Positions 1 to 6,886 are shown, counted from the stretch's first letter. The stretch: DNA of 6,917 bases from Humitalea sp038249305 (GCA_038249305.1 JBBRWI010000203.1:1-6917), one strand, 5' to 3'. Notes: a model not told the origin generated them from the letters alone. Numbers and translations: made by a program.

Positions 1-806
1 AAGGTCGTCAGCACGATCGTGCCGGCCGGGGCCAGCAGGATCCACGGCGCCCGGGTCAGATACTCCCGCCCATAGCCGACCATGTTGCCGAGCGAGGTCG
101 CCGGCGGCTGCACGCCCAGGCCGAGGAAGGACAGCCCGCTTTCCAGCAGGATGACCTCGGGGAAGGACAAGGTCATCGACACGATAAGCGTGGAGGCGAT
201 ATTCGGCAGCACGTGCCGCCCGTAGATGCGCCAGGGCGAGGCCCCCAACTGCCGCACTGCCGCGGCATAGCCCTGCGCGCCCGCGCTGATCGCCAACCCG
301 CGGGCGATGCGCGCATAGCGTTCCCAGGCGTGGAAGCCAAGCAGCACGATGAACAGCGTCAGCGAATTGCCGAAGAAGGCCAGCACCGACAGCGCCAGGA
401 TCAGGAACGGCAGGCTGGCGGAAAAATCCACCAGCGCCAGCACCAGATGCTCCACCCAACCGCGGAAATGCGCCGCCAGGAACCCCATCGTCGTTCCGAA
501 AACCGCACCGATGATGGTCGCGCCGAAAGCGATCAGCAGGCTCATGCGGATCGACACGATCAGCCGCGACAGCACATCGCGCCCCAACTCATCCGTGCCG
601 AGCGGATGCAGCCAAGTGCCGCCGAAGCCTATCGGCGGCGACAGCCTGTTGCGCAGGTCGAGCGCGGTATAGGGAAACGGGCTCAGAAGATCGGCGCCGA
701 AGGCGACCACCAGCATCAGCCCGATCCAGACCATGCCGAACAGCACCAGGCCCGGGATCGCGACGCGACGCGCGACGGGTGGGGCTGCGATCGCAAGATC
801 GCTCAT
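1..806 (-). CDS. Dpp/Opp-type ABC transporter permease (DppC-like), 3' end cut off by the window
   Basis: I translated this gene by hand because it runs off the left edge: 268 residues are present and about 10-30 are probably missing. The ATG at 806 overlaps the DppB-like stop as ATGA and has a GGGGG run seven bases upstream. The protein starts MSDLAIAAPPVARR, with a first helix at about 15-41. The hallmark DppC segment HPLGTDELGRDVLSRL is at 67-82, followed by helices at about 90-112, 119-146 and 149-158. The coupling loop is at 179-202 (GYAAAVRQLGAS, then HVLPN), and SGLSFLGLGVQPP at 223-235 is the conserved DppC signature. The loop is odd in that alanine stands where family members usually have the glutamate of the EAA motif (see findings). 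It should complete the transmembrane channel with the DppB-like subunit. No frameshift or internal stop is present in the visible part. Confidence 0.94.
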   Translation of the reverse strand, partial: MSDLAIAAPPVARRVAIPGLVLFGMVWIGLMLVVAFGADLLSPFPYTALDLRNRLSPPIGFGGTWLHPLGTDELGRDVLSRLIVSIRMSLLIAFGATIIGAVFGTTMGFLAAHFRGWVEHLVLALVDFSASLPFLILALSVLAFFGNSLTLFIVLLGFHAWERYARIARGLAISAGAQGYAAAVRQLGASPWRIYGRHVLPNIASTLIVSMTLSFPEVILLESGLSFLGLGVQPPATSLGNMVGYGREYLTRAPWILLAPAGTIVLTT

Positions 807-1729
807 CGCAAGGCCCCCGCGCGCAGCCGAGGGTCCAAAGCGCCATACAGCAGATCGACGATCAGGTTCGCGGTCACCATGGTTATCGCCACCAGCAGCA
901 GGATGCATTGCACCACCGCCAAATCCCGGTTGGCGACCGCGACCACCAGCAGCCGTCCCACACCGGGCCAGGAGAACACGCTCTCCACCACCACCGCGCC
1001 GGCGATCAGGCTGCCGACCATGAAGCCGATGATGGTGACCGTCGGGATCGCCGCATTCGGCAGCGCATGGCGGCGGACGACCTGCACCCAGGGCACGCCT
1101 TTCGCGCTGGCGCTGCGGATGTAGGGCTGGCCCAGCACCTCCAGCATCGCACTCCGGGTGAAGCGCGCCAGCACCGCGGCCCCGCCGACGCCAAGCGTGA
1201 TCACCGGCAGGATCCCATGCCGCCAGGACTCCTGGCCGCCCGACGGCAGCCAGCCCAATTGTACCGCGAACACCAGCACCAGCAGCAGCCCCAGCACGAA
1301 GGACGGCACGGTGAAGCCCGCGACAGCCATCACCATCACCATCCGGTCCGCCAGCGAATTGCGATGCAGGGCCGCATAGATCCCCGCCGGCACGCCCAGC
1401 CCGATCTTGATCGCCAGCGCCGGCAGGGTCAGCGCCAGGGTCGCCGGGATGCGCTCGGTCACCAGCACGATCGCATCCCGCCCATCGCGCATCGACCGGC
1501 CGAGGTCGCCATGGAAGATCGCGTTGAAATAGCGCAGGTATTGCACCCAGAGTGGGTCATCCAGGCCCCAGGCCTCGCGGAAGGCCGCGATCGCCTCCGG
1601 CGGCGCATCGACGCTCATGATCAGCAGCGCCGGATCGCCCGACAGGCGCAGCACGATGAAGGCGAAGGTCACCACCATGACGATCGTCACGATCGCCCGC
1701 AGGAATCGCAGAGTGAGGAAACGCAGCAT
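803..1729 (-). CDS. Dpp/Opp-type ABC transporter permease (DppB-like)
   Basis: This is an inner-membrane permease of 308 residues, the usual length of DppB. It opens with the family's first helix (about 9-29) followed by LRLSGDPA, which matches the conserved RL-x-GDPA segment after the first helix of DppB/OppB. A periplasmic domain follows with FHGDLGRSM (72-80), then five further likely helices (about 99-121, 131-157, 172-190, 230-250, 272-296). The cytoplasmic coupling (EAA) loop is YIRSASAKG followed by HALPNAAIP (203-229), which contacts the ATPases. SVFSWPGVGRL (250-260) and the terminal DLLYGALDPRLR are also typical of DppB. It should form the channel with the DppC-like protein. The ATG is shared with the upstream stop (TGATG); GAAGG about ten bases upstream is a possible ribosome site. 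Its stop overlaps the next start as ATGA. Substrate is not predictable from this subunit. Confidence 0.95.
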   Translation of the reverse strand: MLRFLTLRFLRAIVTIVMVVTFAFIVLRLSGDPALLIMSVDAPPEAIAAFREAWGLDDPLWVQYLRYFNAIFHGDLGRSMRDGRDAIVLVTERIPATLALTLPALAIKIGLGVPAGIYAALHRNSLADRMVMVMAVAGFTVPSFVLGLLLVLVFAVQLGWLPSGGQESWRHGILPVITLGVGGAAVLARFTRSAMLEVLGQPYIRSASAKGVPWVQVVRRHALPNAAIPTVTIIGFMVGSLIAGAVVVESVFSWPGVGRLLVVAVANRDLAVVQCILLLVAITMVTANLIVDLLYGALDPRLRAGALR

Positions 1730-2700
1730 CAGGCAGCAGCCTTCGTGATGTCATGTGCAAGATGGCAGGCGACCAGCCGGCCATCGCCGGCGCGCGCCAT
1801 CAGCACCGGGCTTTCCTGCCGGCAGCGCGCGATGGCGACCGCGCAGCGCGGGTGGAAGGCGCAGCCGGAGGGCCGGTCGGCCGGGCTCGGCGGGTCGCCA
1901 GCCAGTACGATGCGATGCCCCTGCCGCCCGGGGGCCGGAATGGCCGAGACCAGCGCCTGGGAGTATGGATGCGCGGGGCTTTGCAGCACCGCGTCGGGAT
2001 CGCCTTCCTCGACGATCTTGCCAAGATACATCACCGCGACCCGGTGGCTGACCTGACGGACCACGCGCAGGTCGTGGCTGATGAAGAGCAACGCCATGCC
2101 GGTCCGTGCCTGCAACTCGGCCAGCAAATTCATCACCTGCGCCTGGATCGAGACATCCAGCGCGCTGATCGGCTCGTCCGCGACCAGCAGCGCGGGGTTG
2201 GTGGCCAGTGCGCGGGCCAGCACCGCGCGCTGCCGCTGCCCGCCCGAAAGCTCGTGCGGGTATCGGCTCGCCTGGTCGGCGCGCAGGCCCACCGCGCGCA
2301 GCAGTTCGGCCACACGCGCGGCGTGGTCGCCCGGCGTATCGTGGATGACGAGCGGTTCGGCGATTTGCTCGCCGATGCAGATGCGGCGATCGAGCGAGCC
2401 CAAGGGGTCCTGGAACACCAGCTGCATCCTGGCCCGCAGCCGGCGCCAGGGCTCGCTGCCCGGCGGCGGCATGGCGGCCCCTTCGAAGGCGACGCTGCCT
2501 TCGTCGGGGGTTTCCAGCCCCAGCACCAGCCGCCCGGCGGTGGATTTGCCGCAGCCCGATTCGCCGACAAGGCCCAGCGTTTCGCCGGCCCGCAGGTGCA
2601 GGCTGATCCCGGCCACTGCCTCGACCGGCACGCTGCGGCCGAGGAAACCGCGACGCATCGCGTAGCGCCGGACCAGACCCTCGGCCTGCAACAGGGTCAT
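1729..2700 (-). CDS. Dpp/Opp-type ABC transporter ATP-binding protein (DppF-like)
   Basis: This is the second ATPase subunit, 323 residues, cytoplasmic. Motifs are complete: Walker A GESGCGKS (46-53), Q-loop Q97 in LVFQDP, signature LSGGQ (151-155), Walker B LLVADEP (171-177, catalytic E176), D-loop ALD (180-182) and switch H209. FQDPLGSLDRR and the N-terminal segment before the first strand (residues about 12-28, AMRRGFLGRSVPVEAV) mark it as the DppF/OppF partner rather than DppD. The C-terminal oligopeptide-type extension has HPYSQAL (244-250) and cysteines C280, C286, C293 and C312, with nearly the same spacing as in its partner. The start overlaps the DppD-like stop as ATGA (four bases), and its own stop overlaps the permease start as TGATG. 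Both active sites of the heterodimer look intact, so this is not a degenerate-site transporter. No strong ribosome site precedes it, which fits coupled translation. Confidence 0.96.
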   Translation of the reverse strand: MTLLQAEGLVRRYAMRRGFLGRSVPVEAVAGISLHLRAGETLGLVGESGCGKSTAGRLVLGLETPDEGSVAFEGAAMPPPGSEPWRRLRARMQLVFQDPLGSLDRRICIGEQIAEPLVIHDTPGDHAARVAELLRAVGLRADQASRYPHELSGGQRQRAVLARALATNPALLVADEPISALDVSIQAQVMNLLAELQARTGMALLFISHDLRVVRQVSHRVAVMYLGKIVEEGDPDAVLQSPAHPYSQALVSAIPAPGRQGHRIVLAGDPPSPADRPSGCAFHPRCAVAIARCRQESPVLMARAGDGRLVACHLAHDITKAAA

Positions 2701-3680
2701 GCGCCGACCAGTTCCGACCGCGCCGGGGCCTCGGCGCGGATGCAGGCGGCACGGCGGCCGGGGCCGAGGGCGCGCAACGCGGGCGAGGCATCGTCGCAGG
2801 CCGGCACCCGCCGGTCGCAGCGCGGCGCGAAGGCACAGCCCGGCGGCATGGCCCAGGGTTCCGGGACGCTGCCCGGGATGGCGGCCAACGGCCGGCGCGG
2901 CCCGTCGATCGGCGGCAGCGCGCCCAGCAAACCACGCGCATAGGGGTGCAGCGGGCGGTCGAAGAGCGCCGCGGCCGGCGCTTCCTCGACGATTTTTCCG
3001 GCATACATCACGCAGACCCGGTCGCAGGTTTCCGCGACAACACCAAGGTCGTGGCTGATCAGCACCAGCGCCATGCCGGTATCCCGCCGCAGCGCGCCGA
3101 GCAGTTCCAGGATCTGCGCCTGGATGGTGACATCCAGCGCCGTGGTCGGCTCATCTGCCACCAGCAGTTCCGGCTGGCCGGCCAGCGCAATGGCAATCAT
3201 CACGCGCTGGTTCTGCCCGCCCGAGAGCTCATGCGGAAAGGCATCGAGGCGACGCCCGGCATCGGGGATGCCGACCTGGTCGAACAGCCGGCGGGCTTCC
3301 GCCCGCGCCGCCCCGCCGCGCATCCCGCGATGCAGGGTCAGCGCCTCCATCACCTGGGCGCCCACGCGGTGCACGGGGTTCAGGCTGCTGGCCGGGTCCT
3401 GGAAGATCATCGCGATCCGCCCGCCACGCACACGGTCCAGCGTCCTGGGCGCGGCCCCCAGCAATTCCTCGCCGGCCAGTTTCACGCTGCCGCCGACCCG
3501 CGCCGTGGCGGGCAGCAGCCCGAGTGCGGCGAGCCAGGTGACGGATTTGCCGCAGCCGGATTCACCGACCAGTCCCACCGCCTCACCCATCGCGACATCC
3601 AGGCCGATGCCGCGCACAGCCGCCTGACCGTCGAAGGTGACGGTCAGGTCGCGGAGGGAAACCAGCGGCTGGTCGCGCAT
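2697..3680 (-). CDS. Dpp/Opp-type ABC transporter ATP-binding protein (DppD-like)
   Basis: This is a cytoplasmic ATPase subunit of 327 residues, normal for DppD/OppD. All motifs of an active nucleotide-binding domain are visible: Walker A GESGCGKS (39-46), Q-loop Q94 in MIFQDP, signature LSGGQ (152-156), Walker B LLVADEP (172-178, catalytic E177), D-loop ALD (181-183) and switch H210 in ISHD. MIFQDPASSLNPV is typical of the OppD/DppD branch. The C-terminal extension found in Dpp/Opp ATPases follows, with LHPYARGLL (244-252) and four cysteines (C282, C288, C295, C313) in the spacing linked to an iron-sulfur cluster in solved relatives. It should pair with the next gene product as a heterodimer under the two permeases. 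The ATG shares its A with the stop of the binding-protein gene (TGATG), which implies translational coupling; a GGGG run six bases upstream is the only ribosome-site candidate. Confidence 0.96.
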   Translation of the reverse strand: MRDQPLVSLRDLTVTFDGQAAVRGIGLDVAMGEAVGLVGESGCGKSVTWLAALGLLPATARVGGSVKLAGEELLGAAPRTLDRVRGGRIAMIFQDPASSLNPVHRVGAQVMEALTLHRGMRGGAARAEARRLFDQVGIPDAGRRLDAFPHELSGGQNQRVMIAIALAGQPELLVADEPTTALDVTIQAQILELLGALRRDTGMALVLISHDLGVVAETCDRVCVMYAGKIVEEAPAAALFDRPLHPYARGLLGALPPIDGPRRPLAAIPGSVPEPWAMPPGCAFAPRCDRRVPACDDASPALRALGPGRRAACIRAEAPARSELVGA

Positions 3681-5245
3681 CAGGCGCCCCAGTTCCCGGG
3701 CCGGAAATCCATCGCGAAGGTCTGTGCCGGCTTCCAGCGGAAATCGCGCCGCTTGGCGGTCAGGTTCAGGTTCTGGTGCAGCACGGTCCAGGCCGGGTCC
3801 TCGCGTTCGGCGATCTCCAGCATCCGCGCCCAGACGGCACGGCGGCGGGGCCGATCGGTGGAGGTTTCCAGTTCATCCGACAGCGTGCCGAATTCCTCGT
3901 TCCGCCACTCGCCGCCGACCCAGGCGCCGCCGTTGCGGCCGAAGTTCGGCGGGGTCTGGGAGACGGGATCGCCGAAGCCCGCGCCGTTCGACCAGTCGCG
4001 TATGCCGCGCTGCGTCTCGCGGGAGGTGATCTGCGACCAATTCTCGCGCATCTCGATCTGGATGTTCAGCCCGACCGCGCGCCAGCCTTCGACCATCACC
4101 TGCGCCGTCGGCGTCTGGTTGGTGTAATAGTTGTTGAGCAGGCGGTAGGGGATCGGCTCGCCGCGATAATTTGCGGCCCGCAGCAGGCGGCGAGCCTCGG
4201 CCGGGTCGAAACGCGGCACGGACCAGTCGGCGATGAAGGTCTCGCCGAAGAATTCGAATTGCAGCCCGGGCGGCACCCGGGTCTTGCCGGAGAACAGCGC
4301 CGCCACGATCGCGTCACGGTCGATGGAATGGGTGATGGCGCGGCGCACGGCCGGATTGGCCAGCACGGGATGCGTCTTGTCGAAGGTCAGGATGCGGGTG
4401 TTCAGGATCGGCCCGCCGACGACCTCGTAGCGTGGGTTGCGCTCGATGGTCGCGATCTGGTCGGGGGGGATGTCGCAGGCAAAGTCGGCTTCACCCGACA
4501 GCAGCATGTTGATGCGCCCGGCGACTTCCGGGATTTCGACGAAGCGCAACCGGCGCAGCGGGGGCCGGCCGGCCCAGTAGTCGTCGTGGCTGTCGAGCAC
4601 CAGCATCTGGTCGGGGCGGAATTCCGCCACGCGATAGGGGCCGGTGCCGACCGGGCGTCGTGCCCAGTCGGACCAGGACGCGGCTTCGGCAAAGGCACGG
4701 CGCGACTTGATGACGCCGGTGGTGCGCGCCAGGCGCCCTTCCAGCGTCACATCGGGCATGCGGTTGACGAAGCGCACGGTGTGCGCATCGACAATCTCGA
4801 TGCGTTCGAACCCTGGAAAGCTGCGGCGCGCGATCGCGATGGCATCCACCGGCGGGGTCTTGCCCGTGGTGCCACCGCCGAACATGCGGTCGGGGCCGAA
4901 GGAGAAGGCGACATCCTCGGCGGTCATCACATCGCCGTTGTGGAAGCGCACGCCCTGCCGCAGCGTCAGTTCGACCACATTCTCCGACGGGCGGCGCCAG
5001 GATGTGGCCAGGCCCGGGCGCAACGCCATGTCGCCGGTCCAGTCGCAGTCGATCAGCGCCTCGGCGTAGTTGAGGAAGATGCGCGAGCCGACGTTGGATT
5101 GCTCGCGCAGCATCTCCAGCATGTTGGAGTTGCTGATCTTCTGCACCGCGACGGTGACCGTCGGGCGCTGGTCGGACTGGCCGATGGCAAAGCGCGGCAG
5201 GGCGGCGGCGGTGGCCGCACCCAGGACCAGGCGGCGCGTCGTCAT
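3680..5245 (-). CDS. ABC transporter substrate-binding protein, SBP family 5 (DppA/OppA-like), paralogue 2
   Basis: This is a second periplasmic solute-binding protein of 521 residues, starting one base after the stop of the first. The signal peptide (about 1-22) begins MTTRRLVLG, with twin arginines at 4-5, and ends LPRFAIG before Q23; there is no lipobox. Family-5 motifs are at 79-115 (LRQGVRFHNGD, TAEDVAFSF), 201-210 (TGPYRVAEFR) and 255-264 (FACDIPPDQI). It aligns with paralogue 1 along its whole length: over residues 361-410 here and 381-430 there, 39 of 50 positions are identical, and both proteins end in NWGA. It lacks the 17-residue insertion of paralogue 1. A GGGG run eight bases before the ATG, inside the NWGA codons of the previous gene, may serve as a weak ribosome site. 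Its stop overlaps the ATPase start as TGATG. It probably feeds the same channel as paralogue 1, perhaps with a different ligand range. Confidence 0.95.
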   Translation of the reverse strand: MTTRRLVLGAATAAALPRFAIGQSDQRPTVTVAVQKISNSNMLEMLREQSNVGSRIFLNYAEALIDCDWTGDMALRPGLATSWRRPSENVVELTLRQGVRFHNGDVMTAEDVAFSFGPDRMFGGGTTGKTPPVDAIAIARRSFPGFERIEIVDAHTVRFVNRMPDVTLEGRLARTTGVIKSRRAFAEAASWSDWARRPVGTGPYRVAEFRPDQMLVLDSHDDYWAGRPPLRRLRFVEIPEVAGRINMLLSGEADFACDIPPDQIATIERNPRYEVVGGPILNTRILTFDKTHPVLANPAVRRAITHSIDRDAIVAALFSGKTRVPPGLQFEFFGETFIADWSVPRFDPAEARRLLRAANYRGEPIPYRLLNNYYTNQTPTAQVMVEGWRAVGLNIQIEMRENWSQITSRETQRGIRDWSNGAGFGDPVSQTPPNFGRNGGAWVGGEWRNEEFGTLSDELETSTDRPRRRAVWARMLEIAEREDPAWTVLHQNLNLTAKRRDFRWKPAQTFAMDFRPGNWGA

Positions 5246-5246
5246 C

Positions 5247-6872
5247 TCAGGCGCCCCAGTTCATCGCGCGGAACTCCATCGCGAAGGCAGGGGAGGCCTT
5301 CCAGGCGATGTCGCGGCGCTTGGCGGTGAAGGTCGCGTTCTGGTGCAGCACGGTATAGGCGGGATCCTCGCGCTCGGCGATTTCCAGCATGCGGCGGAAG
5401 GCCACGCGACGCAGGGCGCGGTCGGTGCCGGTTTCAAGCGCGACGGACAGGCGGTTCATCTCCTCATTGGTCCATTCGCCGACCTGCTGCTGCTGCCCGT
5501 TCGGCCCGTGCTGGTTCACGAGGGAGGAGACGGGATCGTTGAAGGGCGCCGAGTTGGACCAGTCGCGCACCGCCCGGGTCGGGCTGCGTTCCAGGATCTG
5601 CGACCAGTTCTCCTTCATCTCGATCTGCACGTTCAGCCCGACGCTGCGCCACATCTCGACCAGCACCTGCGCCGTCGCGTTCTGGTTGGTGTAGTAGTTG
5701 TTCAGCAGGCGGTAGGGGATCGCCTCGCCCCGATAATTCGCCTCGCGCAGCAGGCGCCGCGCCAGCGCGGGGTCAAAGGCCGGCACTGCCCAATCGGCGA
5801 TGAACATGTCGCCGTAATATGGCCATTGCAGGCCCTTGGGCACTTCGGTGCGCCCGGCCCAGAGGCTGTCCACGATCATCTGCCGGTCGATCGCATGCGT
5901 CATCGCACGGCGCACGCGGGCGTCGCGCAGCGTCGGATGGGTCTTGTCGAACACCGTCAGGCGATGGTTCAGGATCGTACCGCCCTGCACCTCGAAGGCG
6001 CGGTTGCGTTCGATGGACGGGATCTGATCGGGCGGGATGTCGCAGGCGAACTGGTATTCGCCGGAAAGCAGGCCGTTGATGCGGGAGGACACCTCCGGCA
6101 CCTCGACGAAGCGGATCTGGCGCAGGGGCGGCCGCCCACCCCAGTAGTCGTCATGCGCAACATAGGTCAGCGACACGTCGGCCCGGAATTCGGCGACCTT
6201 GTAGGGGCCGGTGGTGATCGGCCGGCGGGCCCATTCAAGCCAGGTGGTGGCTTCATCGAAGCCGCGGCGGCTCGCGATCTCGCTGCCGAAGCGCGACAGC
6301 CGGCCTTCCAGCGTCACATCCGGCGTCGCGTTGTGGAAGCGCACGGTGTAGCGGTCCACCGCCTCCACACGCTCCAGCGCGGGCCAGGAACGGCGGGCGA
6401 CGGCGGGGACTTCCGGCGGCAGTTCCTTGCCCGATCGGACGGGCATGGTCTCGCCGACGGAGATCGTGCGGCCCTGGGCGGCGGGGCGCGTCGCGCCGAA
6501 CATCCGCGCCGGGCCGAAGGAAAACACCACATCCTCGGCCGTCATCTCATCGCCGTTGTGGAAGCGCACGCCCTGGCGGAGCGTGCATTCCACCACGCTG
6601 TCGCTGATGCGGCGGGTTTCGGTCGCGAGCAGCGGCACCGCTTCCAGCGCGCCCAACCAGTTGCGGCCGATCAGCCCTTCCCACAAGGACGAGAAGAAGA
6701 TCCGCTCGCCGACGTTGGATTGTTCGCGCAACACTTCCAGCGTGTTGCTGTTGGCGACTTTCTGGACCGCGATGGTGATCGACGGCCGCGTATCGGCCTG
6801 GCCGATCGCGAAGCGTGGCAGGGCGAGCGAGGCGCCCGCGGTCAGCAGGGTGGTACGGCGGCTGATGGTCAT
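5247..6872 (-). CDS. ABC transporter substrate-binding protein, SBP family 5 (DppA/OppA-like), paralogue 1
   Basis: This 541-residue periplasmic solute-binding protein is the first gene of the operon. Residues 1-24 form a signal peptide with a twin-arginine-like start (SRRTTLL, R5-R6), a hydrophobic core, an arginine just before the end (R20) and a likely signal peptidase I site after AIG (22-24). There is no lipobox cysteine, so it should be soluble. The family-5 signature is clear at residues 82-118 (LRQGVRFHNGD, then TAEDVVFSF), with TGPYKVAEFR at 221-230 and FACDIPPDQI at 275-284. Length is normal for the family (about 500-550). The ATG at 6872 is supported by a GGGAG ribosome site nine bases upstream. 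It is clearly paralogous to the next gene but carries about 17 extra residues within 127-158. The ligand is unknown: peptide, opine, nickel or another solute are all possible in this family. Family assignment is secure; specificity is not. Confidence 0.95.
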   Translation of the reverse strand: MTISRRTTLLTAGASLALPRFAIGQADTRPSITIAVQKVANSNTLEVLREQSNVGERIFFSSLWEGLIGRNWLGALEAVPLLATETRRISDSVVECTLRQGVRFHNGDEMTAEDVVFSFGPARMFGATRPAAQGRTISVGETMPVRSGKELPPEVPAVARRSWPALERVEAVDRYTVRFHNATPDVTLEGRLSRFGSEIASRRGFDEATTWLEWARRPITTGPYKVAEFRADVSLTYVAHDDYWGGRPPLRQIRFVEVPEVSSRINGLLSGEYQFACDIPPDQIPSIERNRAFEVQGGTILNHRLTVFDKTHPTLRDARVRRAMTHAIDRQMIVDSLWAGRTEVPKGLQWPYYGDMFIADWAVPAFDPALARRLLREANYRGEAIPYRLLNNYYTNQNATAQVLVEMWRSVGLNVQIEMKENWSQILERSPTRAVRDWSNSAPFNDPVSSLVNQHGPNGQQQQVGEWTNEEMNRLSVALETGTDRALRRVAFRRMLEIAEREDPAYTVLHQNATFTAKRRDIAWKASPAFAMEFRAMNWGA

Positions 6873-6881
6873 GGGTGGTTG

Positions 6882-6886
6882 CTCCC
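6882..6886 (-). promoter_or_regulatory. Shine-Dalgarno site of the first operon gene
   Basis: Read on the minus strand this is GGGAG, nine bases before the ATG at 6872. It is the best ribosome-binding site in the window and supports the chosen start of the first substrate-binding protein, which also gives a complete signal peptide. The remaining upstream bases to the window edge (6887-6917) show no convincing promoter, operator or terminator; the promoter probably lies outside the window. Confidence 0.75.

Larger units (their letters stand above)
3680..6872 (-). repeat. Tandem gene duplication: two diverged copies of the binding-protein gene
   Basis: The two adjacent binding-protein genes are direct tandem paralogues. 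From their 3' ends upstream to the insertion, the copies are collinear at a constant offset of 1567 bases. The best-conserved DNA block I compared is 4098-4171 against 5665-5738, with 67 of 74 bases identical; it encodes the PYRLLNNYYTNQ region. Elsewhere identity is lower and differences are spread over all codon positions, so this is an old duplication rather than a recent one. Confidence 0.85.

Noticed and set aside
213..1124. A 303-codon plus-strand open reading frame, rich in Q, R and H
   Set aside because: It is antisense to the DppC-like and DppB-like genes; low-complexity composition and no domain.
779..2056. A 425-codon plus-strand open reading frame with a run of histidines
   Set aside because: It spans the end of one real gene, a whole permease gene and part of the ATPase gene on the other strand. 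The histidine run is the complement of repeated ATG/GTG codons (MVMVM) in a permease helix.
1751..3004. A 417-codon minus-strand open reading frame overlapping both ATPase genes in another frame
   Set aside because: Its translation is almost all R, A, G and P, while the alternative frames carry every ABC ATPase motif.
3776..5329. A 517-codon open reading frame on the plus strand, opposite the second binding-protein gene
   Set aside because: It lies antisense to a gene with a complete signal peptide and family motifs. Its translation is rich in R, G, A, H and D with no recognisable domain, as expected when GC-rich codons are read on the other strand.
5484..5495. A (CTG)4 tract, coding four glutamines (Q460-463) in paralogue 1
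   Set aside because: Only four units in a loop that already differs between the paralogues; too short to claim as a functional or phase-variable repeat.
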